DNA of 64,000 nt. Origin: Pseudomonas sp. MYb60. Its GTDB lineage: Bacteria; Pseudomonadota; Gammaproteobacteria; Pseudomonadales; Pseudomonadaceae. The notes under the pieces are model-generated. The model worked only from the letters and a program-made list of their open reading frames with translations. It was not told where the DNA came from and did not search any database. This document shows positions 42,760 to 52,113 of the stretch, one piece after another. The first letter of the stretch is position 1. The number at the start of each line of letters is the position of its first letter. The stretch covers positions 1 through 64,000 of the forward strand of contig NZ_PCOZ01000016.1 in NCBI RefSeq assembly GCF_002979555.1, in the 5' to 3' direction. A program made the translations under genes and the position numbers.

Positions 42760-43554
42760 TCACGCACCCAAGCTTTGCACAACGCCCGGATATTTCCAGA
42801 GTGTCGGTAGGATATTTCGTAGGTGATACAGATCGCCGCTGGTCCAGAACTGCGCCAGCTGCGGATTGCCGCTTGCCAGCAGGTCGCGCTCGCCCAGCAA
42901 GCGCTTGAGCTGGCGCGCCACGGCGGCGCCGGTGTCGATGAGGATGATGCTGGGCGCAAGCATCTCTGCCAACAGGGGCTTGAGGAAGGGATAGTGGGTG
43001 CAGCCGAGGATGATGGTGTCGCAACCAGCACTCACCAGCGGCTCGACATAGCCTTGCAGCAAGTGGCGCAAGGCCGGGCTGGTGAGGTCACCGGTTTCGA
43101 TCAACTCCACCAGCCCAGGGCAAGGCTGGGTAATCACCCGGACGTCCGTGGCGAAGCGGTCGAGCAAGGCGGCGAACTTGGCGCTTTGCAAGGTACCGGT
43201 GGTGGCCAGCACACCAACCACGCCGCTGCGCGTGGCGGCAGCCGCCGGTTTGACGGCAGGCTCCATGCCCACCAGCGGCCAGTCGGGATAATCCTGGCGC
43301 AGCTCGGCGACCGCCGCGACGGTCGCGGTATTGCAGGCAATCACGAACGCCTTGGCGCCTTTCTCGCGGAAAAACTCCGCCACCCGGCGCGAACGTTCGC
43401 GAATGAATGCAGGGGTTTTCTCGCCATAGGGAATGTGCCCGCAATCGGCCACGTACAGCAGTGATTCGTTGGGCAGCAGTTGCTTGATTTCATCCAGCAC
43501 CGACAAGCCGCCGACGCCGGAATCGAACACACCGATGGGCGCGTCCTTAACCAT
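42760..43554 (-). CDS. murI: glutamate racemase
   Basis: A 264-residue racemase that supplies D-glutamate for peptidoglycan. The N-terminus IGVFDSGVGGLSVL and the two catalytic cysteines, in VIACNTATVAA (near 72) and ILGCTHYPF (near 183), are present. The ATG at 43554 overlaps the moeB-like 3' end by 8 bp. It is the last gene of the hemA-prfA-prmC-moeB-murI string. Confidence 0.96.
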   Translation of the reverse strand: MVKDAPIGVFDSGVGGLSVLDEIKQLLPNESLLYVADCGHIPYGEKTPAFIRERSRRVAEFFREKGAKAFVIACNTATVAAVAELRQDYPDWPLVGMEPAVKPAAAATRSGVVGVLATTGTLQSAKFAALLDRFATDVRVITQPCPGLVELIETGDLTSPALRHLLQGYVEPLVSAGCDTIILGCTHYPFLKPLLAEMLAPSIILIDTGAAVARQLKRLLGERDLLASGNPQLAQFWTSGDLYHLRNILPTLWKYPGVVQSLGA

Positions 43555-44302
43555 GCCGGGGCCCACACACACCGCACCCTGGGTCACGCTTGACGCGCAG
43601 TTCGCGGAAGCGGGTGGTCAAGGCATCCACCAGCAACAAGCGGCCCACCAGGGGTTCGCCGAAACCGGCCAGCAGCTTCAAGGCTTCCAGCGCTTGCAGG
43701 CTACCGATCAGACCCACCAGCGGGCCGACCACGCCGGCTTCGCTGCAGGTCAGTTCGGTGTCGCTGCCGTGCCCGTACAGACAGTGGTAACAAGGGCTTT
43801 CGGCACGACGCGGGTCGAATACCGACAATTGCCCTTCCAGGCGAATCGCCGCACCGCTGATCAACGGCGTGGCGGCGGCGACACAGGCGGCGTTGACCGC
43901 TTCGCGGGTGGAAAAGTTGTCGCTGCAATCGAGTACCACGTCCACCGCGGCTACCGCGGCGGCGAGCGAATCGGCATCCAGCGCAGTGCGATGGGCGATC
44001 AGCGTGACCTCGGGGTTGATACTGCCCAGGCGGCGCAGGGCCGAATCGACCTTGGTCTGCCCGACGCTGTCGGTGTCGTGGATGATCTGGCGTTGCAGGT
44101 TGGTCAGGTCGACGGTATCGAAGTCCGCCAGGTGCAACTCGCCGACGCCGGCGGCGGCCAGGTACAGCGCAACCGGCGCACCCAGGCCGCCCAGACCGAC
44201 GATCAAGGCGCGGCTGTGTTTGAGGCGCAATTGGCCGTCGATGTCGACATGCTGCAACAGAATCTGGCGGCTATAGCGCAACAGCTCCTGATCGGTCAGC
44301 AC
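43547..44302 (-). CDS. moeB: MoeB/ThiF/HesA-family adenylyltransferase
   Basis: A 251-residue E1-like enzyme that adenylates the C-terminus of a sulfur-carrier protein such as MoaD. The ATP-binding loop is GLGGLGAPVALYLAAAG near residue 36. Zinc is probably held by CYHC and a C-terminal CGVC. MoeB is the most likely role; ThiF cannot be ruled out because thi and moa genes are not nearby. It overlaps prmC by 7 bp and murI by 8 bp. Confidence 0.88.
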   Translation of the reverse strand: MLTDQELLRYSRQILLQHVDIDGQLRLKHSRALIVGLGGLGAPVALYLAAAGVGELHLADFDTVDLTNLQRQIIHDTDSVGQTKVDSALRRLGSINPEVTLIAHRTALDADSLAAAVAAVDVVLDCSDNFSTREAVNAACVAAATPLISGAAIRLEGQLSVFDPRRAESPCYHCLYGHGSDTELTCSEAGVVGPLVGLIGSLQALEALKLLAGFGEPLVGRLLLVDALTTRFRELRVKRDPGCGVCGPRHG

Positions 44303-45126
44303 GGGCGACGTCCCACTGTAATGCGTTCGTGGCCGCCGAGGTCGACACGGCTGTGGACCTCTTCGAACCCCTGGCTCAGCAACAGGTCACGCACGGCCGC
44401 GGCCTGGTCGTAACCGTGTTCGAGCAGCAACCAGCCGCCGGCATTCAGGTGCACGGGCGCCTCGGCAGTGATGTGGCGCAAATCGTCCAGCCCATCGTGA
44501 CCCGCCACCAGCGCGCTGGCCGGTTCGAAACGCACGTCGCCTTCGACCAGATGGGGATCGTTGCTGGCGATGTAGGGCGGGTTGCTGATGATCAGGTCAT
44601 AGGTGTGACCGGCAAGGGCGCTGAACCAGTGACTGTTCAACACCGTGGCGTTATTGAGGTGCAGGCGCTGGCGATTGCGCTCGGCCAGGGCCACTGCCTC
44701 CAGCACACGGTCGACGGCGGTGACCCGCCAGGCCGGACGTTCGCTGGCGAGGGCCAGGGCGATGGCGCCGCTGCCCGTGCCCAGGTCCAGCACCGTGGTC
44801 GGCGTGGCCGGCAATAATTCCAGCGCGGCCTCCACCAGCAGCTCGGTGTCCGGGCGCGGAATCAGCGTGTGGGGCGCGACTTCCAGGTCGAGTTTCCAGA
44901 AGCCCTGCTGGCCGAGAATGTAGGCCACCGGCTCGCCGCCACGACGGCGTTGCAGGTACTTGGCAAAGGTCAGCGCGTCTTCGCTGCTGACGATTTTCTC
45001 GGGCCAGGTGTGCAGGTAGCTGCGGGACTTGCCCAGGGCAGCGGCCAGCAGCAATTCGGCGTCCAGCCGCGCAGTGGGCGAGTCGGGCAGGTCGGCGGCG
45101 CGCAACAGGCTGGCGATGATGGTCAT
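44296..45126 (-). CDS. prmC: release factor glutamine methyltransferase PrmC
   Basis: A 276-residue SAM-dependent enzyme that methylates the GGQ glutamine of release factors RF1 and RF2. The SAM loop VLDLGTGSGAIALALA lies near residue 115, and the NPPY motif is in IISNPPYIAS near residue 183. It starts directly after prfA, its substrate's gene, with no gap. Confidence 0.96.
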   Translation of the reverse strand: MTIIASLLRAADLPDSPTARLDAELLLAAALGKSRSYLHTWPEKIVSSEDALTFAKYLQRRRGGEPVAYILGQQGFWKLDLEVAPHTLIPRPDTELLVEAALELLPATPTTVLDLGTGSGAIALALASERPAWRVTAVDRVLEAVALAERNRQRLHLNNATVLNSHWFSALAGHTYDLIISNPPYIASNDPHLVEGDVRFEPASALVAGHDGLDDLRHITAEAPVHLNAGGWLLLEHGYDQAAAVRDLLLSQGFEEVHSRVDLGGHERITVGRRPC

Positions 45127-46209
45127 TTATTCACCTATCGCTGCCAGTTGGTCGGCCTGGTACTCGGCCAGCAAAGGCTCGATCACCGCGTCGACGCCAC
45201 CGGCGAGGATTTCGTCCAGGGAATACAGGGTAAGGTTGACCCGATGGTCGGTGACCCGGCCCTGGGCAAAGTTGTAGGTACGGATACGCTCGGAACGGTC
45301 GCCCGAACCCACCAGCAACTTGCGCTCGCTGGCAATCGCGTTGGCGGCGGCGCTGGTCTGCTGGTCGTTGAGCTTGGCTGACAGCCAGGCCATCGCCCGC
45401 GCACGGTTCTTGTGCTGGGAACGCTCTTCCTGGCACTCCACCACAATGCCGGTGGGCAAGTGAGTGATGCGGATTGCGGAGTCGGTCTTGTTGACGTGCT
45501 GGCCGCCAGCACCCGACGAGCGGTAGGTGTCCACCCGCAAGTCCGCCGGGTTGATCTCGATGGCTTCCTGTTCGTCCGGCTCGGGCAACACCGCCACGGT
45601 GCACGCTGACGTATGGATACGGCCTTGGGACTCGGTAGCCGGAACACGCTGGACTCGATGGGCGCCAGACTCGAACTTGAGCTTGCCGTAGACGTTGTCA
45701 CCCTCGACCCGCGCGATGACTTCTTTATAGCCGCCGTGCTCGCCCTCGTTCTCGGACAGGATTTCCACACGCCAGCCGCGACGCTCGGCGTAGCGCGAAT
45801 ACATGCGGAACAGGTCGCCGGAGAAGATCGCCGCTTCGTCACCGCCAGTGCCGGCGCGGATTTCGAGAAACACGTTGCGCCCGTCATTCGGGTCCTTGGG
45901 CAGCAACATGCGTTGCAGGTCGCCTTCGAGCTCGGCGAGTTTTTCCTTGGCTTCGCGGACCTCTTCCACGGCCATTTCACGCATGTCCGGATCGCTGTCC
46001 TTGAGCAGCGCCTGGGCGCCTTCCAGGTCGGCCTGCACCTTCAGCAGGTTTTTATAAGTGGCCACCACCGGCTCAACTTCGGCGTATTCCTTGGAATACG
46101 CGCGGAATTTGGTCTGATCGGCAATGACTTCGCCGTCGCCGAGCAAGGCGGTCAGTTCTTCGAAACGGTCCTGGAGCACGTCCAGTTTATTGAGCAGTGA
46201 CGCTTTCAT
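45127..46209 (-). CDS. prfA: peptide chain release factor 1
   Basis: A 360-residue RF1 that ends translation at UAA and UAG. The catalytic GGQ is in SSGAGGQHVNK near residue 235, and the stop-recognition PxT region is RVPATESQGRIHTS near residue 188. It overlaps the hemA stop by 4 bp and abuts prmC, the conserved hemA-prfA-prmC order. Confidence 0.98.
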   Translation of the reverse strand: MKASLLNKLDVLQDRFEELTALLGDGEVIADQTKFRAYSKEYAEVEPVVATYKNLLKVQADLEGAQALLKDSDPDMREMAVEEVREAKEKLAELEGDLQRMLLPKDPNDGRNVFLEIRAGTGGDEAAIFSGDLFRMYSRYAERRGWRVEILSENEGEHGGYKEVIARVEGDNVYGKLKFESGAHRVQRVPATESQGRIHTSACTVAVLPEPDEQEAIEINPADLRVDTYRSSGAGGQHVNKTDSAIRITHLPTGIVVECQEERSQHKNRARAMAWLSAKLNDQQTSAAANAIASERKLLVGSGDRSERIRTYNFAQGRVTDHRVNLTLYSLDEILAGGVDAVIEPLLAEYQADQLAAIGE

Positions 46210-47495
46210 TGCGATTTTTTATCCGAAGAGCTATCTGACGCGCCCTCACCGAGGGCAAAGAGTTCCTGGGCCATGGCCAGCGCATCGAGGCGGCCTTCGG
46301 CAGTCAATTTTTTAAGCTGTACGCTGGGCGCGTGGAGCAGCTTGTTGGTCAGGCCGCGGGCCAATTGCATCAGCACATCGTCGGCGCTGCCGCCGTTGGC
46401 CAGCAGCCGCTGGGCCTTGAGCAGCTCCTCGTCGCGCAGGCGCTCGCCTTGCTGACGATACGCCTTGAGCACGTCCACCGCCGCCAGTTCCCGCAGGCGC
46501 ACCATGAAATCTTCGGCGCCGGTGCTGACCATTTCCTCGGCCGCCTGGGCAGCGCCTTGGCGACTCTTGAGGTTTTCGGCGACCACTTCGTGCAGGTCGT
46601 CGACACTATAGAGGTAAACGTCGTCCAACTCGCCGACTTCAGGCTCGATATCCCGTGGTACGGCGATATCCACCATGAAGATGGGTTTGTGCTTGCGCAG
46701 CTTCAACGCGCTCTCGACAGCGCCCTTGCCCAGGATCGGCAATTGGCTGGCGGTGGAGCTGATGACGATATCGCTGCGCACCAGTTCGGCCGGGATATCG
46801 GCCAGCAACACGGCGTGGGCGCCGAACTGCTCGGCCAGAATGCTGGCGCGTTCCAGGGTGCGGTTGGCGACCACGATACGCTTGACCCCCAGGTCGTGCA
46901 GATGGCGGGCGACCAGTGTGATGGTCTCGCCGGCACCGATCAGCAGGGCCTGGCTGCGTTGCAAGTCGCTGAAAATCTGTTTGGCCAGGCTGACCGCGGC
47001 AAACGCGACGGACACCGGGTTTTCCCCGATGGCGGTGTCGGTGCGCACCTGCTTGGCGGAGTTGAACGTGGCCTGGAATAGCCGGCCCAGCAACGGGCCG
47101 ACGGTACCGGCCTCACGCGCCACGGCGTAAGCGGATTTCATCTGGCCGAGAATCTGGGGTTCGCCCAACACCAACGAGTCGAGACCGGCGGCCACCCGCA
47201 TCATGTGACGAACTGCCGCATCCTCTTCGTGCACATAAGCGCTCGCGCGCAGGTCGTCGAGGCTCAAATGGTGGTAATCGGCCAGCCAGCGCAGGACGAC
47301 ATCCGCTGACAGATGCTCCTGCTCTATATAGAGCTCGCTGCGATTGCAGGTCGAAAGGATCGCAGCTTCGCGACTGTCGGTAAGCCGGCAGAGCTGCTGC
47401 AAGGCCTCAACCAACTGCTCCGGCGTGAACGCCACGCGCTCGCGTACGTCTACGGAGGCAGTCTTGTGGTTAATACCGAGTGCGAGGAAGGCCAT
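46206..47495 (-). CDS. hemA: glutamyl-tRNA reductase
   Basis: A 429-residue enzyme that reduces glutamyl-tRNA to glutamate-1-semialdehyde, the first committed step of tetrapyrrole synthesis. The catalytic Cys is in LSTCNRSELY near residue 50, and GEPQILGQMKSAY and LLIGAGETI (NADPH site) follow. It heads the operon, and the 182-bp gap to the TPR gene should hold its promoter. Confidence 0.97.
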   Translation of the reverse strand: MAFLALGINHKTASVDVRERVAFTPEQLVEALQQLCRLTDSREAAILSTCNRSELYIEQEHLSADVVLRWLADYHHLSLDDLRASAYVHEEDAAVRHMMRVAAGLDSLVLGEPQILGQMKSAYAVAREAGTVGPLLGRLFQATFNSAKQVRTDTAIGENPVSVAFAAVSLAKQIFSDLQRSQALLIGAGETITLVARHLHDLGVKRIVVANRTLERASILAEQFGAHAVLLADIPAELVRSDIVISSTASQLPILGKGAVESALKLRKHKPIFMVDIAVPRDIEPEVGELDDVYLYSVDDLHEVVAENLKSRQGAAQAAEEMVSTGAEDFMVRLRELAAVDVLKAYRQQGERLRDEELLKAQRLLANGGSADDVLMQLARGLTNKLLHAPSVQLKKLTAEGRLDALAMAQELFALGEGASDSSSDKKSQ

Positions 47496-47677
47496 TCAAT
47501 ATCGCTGATGATGTCGGGAAGCCGACAATTGTCCTACTTCGAAAGATTCAGAACAACCACCGTCGTCTATTGTCCTAATGCCTTGTGTCTATAAAGGCAC
47601 CCACTGAGACTCGGTTATGTTTGGCCGAAGGCTTGTGTCATGATGATCCGACCGCAGGTTAGTCGTCCTCTTCCTAT

Positions 47678-49402
47678 ATGAATAGATCTTCCGCGTTGCT
47701 CCTTGCTTTTGTCTTCCTCAGCGGCTGCCAGGCTATGGCCCCCGTGTCGCCGGACGGTACGCCGCCGGTGGAAGACAGCACCCCCGCCCCTGAAAAGCCC
47801 AAGGTTTATTCCTCGTTCAGTGAAGAAACGGTGTTCAGCCTGCTGAGCGCGGAGCTGGCCGGCCAGCGTAATCGCTTCGACATTGCGCTGGATAACTACG
47901 TAACCCAGGCCATCAACACCCAGGATCCAGGGATTTCGGAGCGGGCGTTTCGCATTGCCGAGTACCTGGGCGCCGATCAGGCTGCGCTGGATACCTCGCT
48001 GATCTGGGCGAAAAACGCACCGGACGATCTCGAAGCGCAACGCGCGGCGGCTGTGCAGTTGGCGCGGGCAGGCCGCTATGACGACTCCATGGTGTATATG
48101 GAGAAAGTCTTGCAGGGCAAGGGCGACACCCATTTCGACTTCCTCGCGCTGTCGGCTGCCGACACCGACCAGGACACTCGCAATGGCCTGATGAAGAGTT
48201 TCGACCGCCTGTTGCAAAAACATCCGAAGAACAGCCAGCTGATTTTTGGCAAGGCCTTGCTGCTGCAACAGGACGACGAGTCCGACGCCGCGCTGAAGCT
48301 GTTGGAGCAAAATCCGCCGGAAGAAGGCGAGATCGCGCCGATCCTGTTGCGCGCACGCCTGCTGCAAAGTTTGAATCGCGGCAAGGAAGCGATTCCCCTG
48401 CTGGAAAAAAGCATCAAGAAATACCCGGACGACAAACGCCTGCGCCTGACCTACGCGCGCATGCTGGTCGAGCAGGACCGCATGGAGGACGCCAAGGTGC
48501 AGTTCGCCAATCTGGTCCAGCAATACCCGGACGATGACGAACTGCGTTATTCCCTGGCGCTGGTGTGCCTGGAAGCCAAGGCCTGGGACGAGGCCAAGGG
48601 CTACCTGGAGGAGCTGATCGCACGGGAGAGCCATGTGGATTCGGCGCACTTGAACCTCGGCCGCATCGCCGAGGAACGCAACGACCCGCAGGCCGCCCTG
48701 CTTGAATATGCCCAGGTCGGCCCCGGCAATGATTATCTGCCGGCGCAGTTGCGCCAGGCCGATATCCTGATGAGCAACGGCCGCACCGACGAAGCGGAAA
48801 AACGCCTGACCGCCGCACGGGATGCCGAGCCGGACTACGCCATCCAGCTTTATCTGATCCAGGCCGAGACCTTGTCGGCCAATAACCAAGGCGACCGCGC
48901 CTGGAAGCTGTTGCAACAAGCGTTGCTGCAGTTCCCCGACGACTTGAACCTGCTCTATACCCGCGCCATGCAGGCGGAAAAGCGCAATGACCTGACGCAG
49001 ATGGAAAAAGACCTGCGCCTGATCATCAAGCGCGACCCGGACAACGCCATGGCACTCAACGCCCTGGGTTACACCTTGTCCGACCGCACCACGCGTTATG
49101 CCGAAGCCAAGGACCTGATCGAACAGGCCCACAAGCTCAACCCGGAAGACCCGGCCGTCCTGGACAGCCTGGGCTGGGTGAATTACCGCCTGGGCAACCT
49201 CGACGAAGCCGAGCGCTTGCTGCGCCTGGCCCTGGACCGTTTCCCCGACCAGGAAGTCGCCGCGCACCTGGGCGAAGTGCTGTGGGCCAATGGCAAGCAG
49301 CGCGAGGCCCGTCAAATCTGGGAAAAATTCCTCAAGGAACAACCCGAAAGCCCCATCCTGCGCAGCACCATCAAGCGCCTGACCGGATCCGAGACCCTTT
49401 AA
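47678..49402 (+). CDS. tetratricopeptide-repeat lipoprotein
   Basis: A 574-residue protein with a lipoprotein signal (lipobox LSGC, Cys17) and at least eight TPR-like repeats, including FDIALDNYV, AIPLLEKSIKKYPDD and LDRFPDQEV. It is conserved upstream of lolB in Pseudomonas (PA4667 type). It should sit in the outer membrane on the periplasmic side and act as a binding scaffold; no partner is known. It ends 4 bp before lolB. Confidence 0.88.
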   Translation: MNRSSALLLAFVFLSGCQAMAPVSPDGTPPVEDSTPAPEKPKVYSSFSEETVFSLLSAELAGQRNRFDIALDNYVTQAINTQDPGISERAFRIAEYLGADQAALDTSLIWAKNAPDDLEAQRAAAVQLARAGRYDDSMVYMEKVLQGKGDTHFDFLALSAADTDQDTRNGLMKSFDRLLQKHPKNSQLIFGKALLLQQDDESDAALKLLEQNPPEEGEIAPILLRARLLQSLNRGKEAIPLLEKSIKKYPDDKRLRLTYARMLVEQDRMEDAKVQFANLVQQYPDDDELRYSLALVCLEAKAWDEAKGYLEELIARESHVDSAHLNLGRIAEERNDPQAALLEYAQVGPGNDYLPAQLRQADILMSNGRTDEAEKRLTAARDAEPDYAIQLYLIQAETLSANNQGDRAWKLLQQALLQFPDDLNLLYTRAMQAEKRNDLTQMEKDLRLIIKRDPDNAMALNALGYTLSDRTTRYAEAKDLIEQAHKLNPEDPAVLDSLGWVNYRLGNLDEAERLLRLALDRFPDQEVAAHLGEVLWANGKQREARQIWEKFLKEQPESPILRSTIKRLTGSETL

Positions 49403-49406
49403 GCAT

Positions 49407-50024
49407 ATGTTCTTGCGCCACGTTGTAGTGTTCAGTCTCATCGCCCTGCTCGCCGGTTGCGCGGGCTTCGGTTCCCGTGAATCCGTTGAAGGCCAGGGCA
49501 ACCCGGCGCAATGGAAACAGCACAAGGACCAGCTCGCCAGCATCGATGGCTGGCAGATCGAGGGCAAAGTCGGGGTTCGCGCGCCGAAGGATTCCGGCAG
49601 CGGCACCCTGTTCTGGCTGCAACGCCAGGACTATTACGACATTCGCCTGTCGGGCCCACTGGGCCGTGGTGCGGCACGCCTGACCGGCCGCCCGGGACAG
49701 GTCAGCCTCGAAGTGGCCAACCAGGGGCGCTATGAAGCCGCTTCGCCGGAAGCGCTGCTGGAAGAACAGATTGGCTGGAAATTGCCGGTGTCCCATCTGG
49801 TCTGGTGGGTACGTGGCCTGCCCGCGCCCGACAGCAAGAGTCGGCTGACCCTCAACGGCGACAGTCGCCTGGCGACGCTGGAGCAGGATGGTTGGCAGGT
49901 CGAGTACCTGAGCTACGTGGAGCAAGGGGGTTATTGGTTGCCCGAGCGCATCAAACTGCATGGCACCGACCTTGACGTCACCCTGGTGATCAAGGACTGG
50001 CAACCACGCAAGCTGGGGCAATGA
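49407..50024 (+). CDS. lolB: outer-membrane lipoprotein localisation protein LolB
   Basis: A 205-residue lipoprotein receptor that takes lipoproteins from LolA and places them in the outer membrane. The signal ends in the lipobox LLAGC (Cys17). The body has the LolB pattern WQIEGKVGVRAPKDSGSG and RLTGRPGQVSLEV. It is followed by ispE with a 1-bp gap, the order conserved in gammaproteobacteria. Confidence 0.95.
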   Translation: MFLRHVVVFSLIALLAGCAGFGSRESVEGQGNPAQWKQHKDQLASIDGWQIEGKVGVRAPKDSGSGTLFWLQRQDYYDIRLSGPLGRGAARLTGRPGQVSLEVANQGRYEAASPEALLEEQIGWKLPVSHLVWWVRGLPAPDSKSRLTLNGDSRLATLEQDGWQVEYLSYVEQGGYWLPERIKLHGTDLDVTLVIKDWQPRKLGQ

Positions 50025-50025
50025 C

Positions 50026-50877
50026 GTGTCCGCACAAAAACTGACCCTGCCCTCCCCCGCCAAGCTCAATCTGATGCTGCACATCCTGGGGCGCCGTGAA
50101 GACGGCTACCACGAACTGCAGACACTGTTTCAATTTCTCGATTACGGCGATGAACTCACGTTCGCCGTGCGCGACGATGGCGTGATCCAACTGCACACCG
50201 AATTCGAAGGCGTACCCCACGACAGCAATCTGATCGTGAGGGCCGCGAAAAAACTTCAGGAACAATCCGGCTGTTCGCAGGGCATCGACATCTGGATCGA
50301 TAAAATCCTGCCCATGGGCGGTGGTATCGGCGGCGGCAGCTCGAATGCCGCGACCACCTTGCTGGGTCTCAATCACTTGTGGCAGCTGGGCTGGGACGCT
50401 GATCGCCTGGCGGCGCTGGGCCTGACGCTGGGCGCCGATGTCCCGGTTTTCGTGCGCGGACACGCCGCATTTGCTGAGGGTGTCGGCGAGAAACTGACCC
50501 CTGTAGAGCCCGAAGAGCCGTGGTATGTCGTGCTTGTCCCGCAAGTATCTGTAAGTACAGCAGAAATTTTTTCAGATCCGTTGTTGACACGTAACTCTTC
50601 TCCCATTAAAGTGCGCCCCGTTCCCAAGGGAAACAGTCGAAATGACTGCTTACCGGTTGTAGCAAGGCGTTATCCAGAGGTACGTAACGCTTTGAATTTG
50701 TTAGGTAAATTTACCGAAGCAAAATTAACCGGAACTGGAAGTTGTGTGTTTGGGGGCTTCCCAAGCAAAGCTGAAGCTGATAAAGTCTCGGCCCTTCTTA
50801 CAGAGACCCTTACAGGGTTTGTAGCAAAGGGAAGCAACGTTTCGATGTTGCATCGCAAGCTGCAAAGTCTGCTCTAA
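50026..50877 (+). CDS. ispE: 4-diphosphocytidyl-2-C-methyl-D-erythritol kinase
   Basis: A 283-residue GHMP kinase of the MEP isoprenoid pathway. The ATP loop is PMGGGIGGGSSNAATTLL near residue 92, and the substrate region is SPAKLNLMLHILGRREDGYHEL near the N-terminus. Translation starts at GTG. The last 100 or so codons are clearly richer in A and T and use rare codons (TTA, GGA, ACA, GTA), unlike the first part of the gene. Confidence 0.95.
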   Translation: MSAQKLTLPSPAKLNLMLHILGRREDGYHELQTLFQFLDYGDELTFAVRDDGVIQLHTEFEGVPHDSNLIVRAAKKLQEQSGCSQGIDIWIDKILPMGGGIGGGSSNAATTLLGLNHLWQLGWDADRLAALGLTLGADVPVFVRGHAAFAEGVGEKLTPVEPEEPWYVVLVPQVSVSTAEIFSDPLLTRNSSPIKVRPVPKGNSRNDCLPVVARRYPEVRNALNLLGKFTEAKLTGTGSCVFGGFPSKAEADKVSALLTETLTGFVAKGSNVSMLHRKLQSLL

Positions 50878-50913
50878 AGGAACCGAGTGTTAGGCACTCG
50901 TTGCAACAGATAC

Positions 50914-50988
50914 AGGGGCGTCGCCAAGCGGTAAGGCAGCAGGTTTTGATCCTGCCATGCGTTGGTTCGAATCCAGCCGCCCCTGCCA
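50914..50988 (+). tRNA. tRNA-Gln (anticodon TTG)
   Basis: A 75-nt cloverleaf with acceptor AGGGGCG pairing with CGCCCCT, anticodon loop TTTTGAT, T loop TTCGAAT and an encoded CCA. It lies between ispE and prs, a conserved place in Pseudomonas. I see no integrase or att-like repeat beside it. Confidence 0.97.
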
Positions 50989-51033
50989 TTTTCTATACTC
51001 ATCCAGGTTACCCTCAGCCTCTAGGTACTGCGC

Positions 51034-51975
51034 GTGTCCAAGATGATGGTCTTTACGGGGAATGCTAACCCCGATCTGGCTCGGCGTGTCGTACGTCAGC
51101 TGCATATCCCTCTCGGTGACATCTCTGTCGGTAAATTCTCCGACGGCGAAATTACAGCCGAGATCAATGAAAACGTCCGCGGTAAAGACGTCTTCATTAT
51201 TCAGCCGACCTGCGCTCCGACCAACGATAACCTGATGGAACTCGTCGTGATGGCTGATGCCTTCCGCCGCTCCTCAGCGACTCGAATCACAGCTGTAATC
51301 CCTTACTTTGGTTATGCCCGTCAGGATCGCCGTCCGCGTTCCGCACGTGTGGCTATCAGCGCGAAAGTCGTTGCTGACATGCTCACCGTGGTAGGCATCG
51401 ACCGTGTTCTCACGGTTGACCTGCACGCTGACCAAATCCAGGGGTTCTTCGATATTCCGGTAGATAACATCTACGGCTCCCCCGTATTGGTGGATGACAT
51501 CGAAGACCAGCGCTTTGAAAACCTGATGATCGTGTCCCCGGACATTGGTGGCGTCGTGCGTGCACGGGCTGTTGCCAAATCCCTGGGCGTGGACCTCGGG
51601 ATCATCGACAAACGCCGTGAGAAAGCCAATCACTCTGAAGTGATGCATATCATCGGTGATGTCGAAGGGCGTACCTGTATTCTGGTTGATGACATGGTCG
51701 ACACCGCCGGCACCCTGTGCCACGCGGCAAAAGCCTTGAAAGAGCACGGTGCGGCTAAAGTCTTCGCCTACTGCACACACCCTGTGCTGTCGGGCCGAGC
51801 GATCGAGAACATCGAGAATTCCGTGCTGGACGAACTGGTGGTGACCAACACCATCCCGTTGTCCGCCGCTGCTCAAGCCTGTGCGCGTATCCGTCAACTG
51901 GATATCGCACCGGTCGTTGCCGAAGCGGTCCGCCGCATCAGCAATGAAGAATCGATCAGCGCGATGTTCCGTTAA
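51034..51975 (+). CDS. prs: ribose-phosphate pyrophosphokinase
   Basis: A 313-residue PRPP synthase that feeds purine, pyrimidine, histidine, tryptophan and NAD synthesis. The ribose-5-phosphate/PRPP loop is LVDDMVDTAGTL near residue 215, and the metal-ATP region includes DLHADQIQGFFDIPVDN. Translation starts at GTG. It follows the tRNA by 45 bp and ends at a strong terminator. Confidence 0.98.
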   Translation: MSKMMVFTGNANPDLARRVVRQLHIPLGDISVGKFSDGEITAEINENVRGKDVFIIQPTCAPTNDNLMELVVMADAFRRSSATRITAVIPYFGYARQDRRPRSARVAISAKVVADMLTVVGIDRVLTVDLHADQIQGFFDIPVDNIYGSPVLVDDIEDQRFENLMIVSPDIGGVVRARAVAKSLGVDLGIIDKRREKANHSEVMHIIGDVEGRTCILVDDMVDTAGTLCHAAKALKEHGAAKVFAYCTHPVLSGRAIENIENSVLDELVVTNTIPLSAAAQACARIRQLDIAPVVAEAVRRISNEESISAMFR

Positions 51976-52011
51976 GGGTCAAACCTTCGGAACACCTCAC
52001 TGACGAAAAGC

Positions 52012-52048
52012 GCCCCGCCCCAGCATTCTGTTGGGGCGGGGCTTTTTT
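52012..52048 (+). terminator. rho-independent terminator of prs
   Basis: The 10-bp stem GCCCCGCCCC/GGGGCGGGGC with an 11-nt loop is followed by six T residues. Confidence 0.94.
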
Positions 52049-52113
52049 GCCCATATCGCCTTTAGCGCTGGTCGCAAACGCTGGGGCGAATGTGGTTATT
52101 TTGGAGATACAAC

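Noticed and set aside
50880..51033. tRNA-Gln as an integration site of a genomic island
   Set aside because: No integrase, no direct repeat of the tRNA 3' end and no foreign genes follow. The order ispE-tRNA-Gln-prs is ordinary in Pseudomonas.
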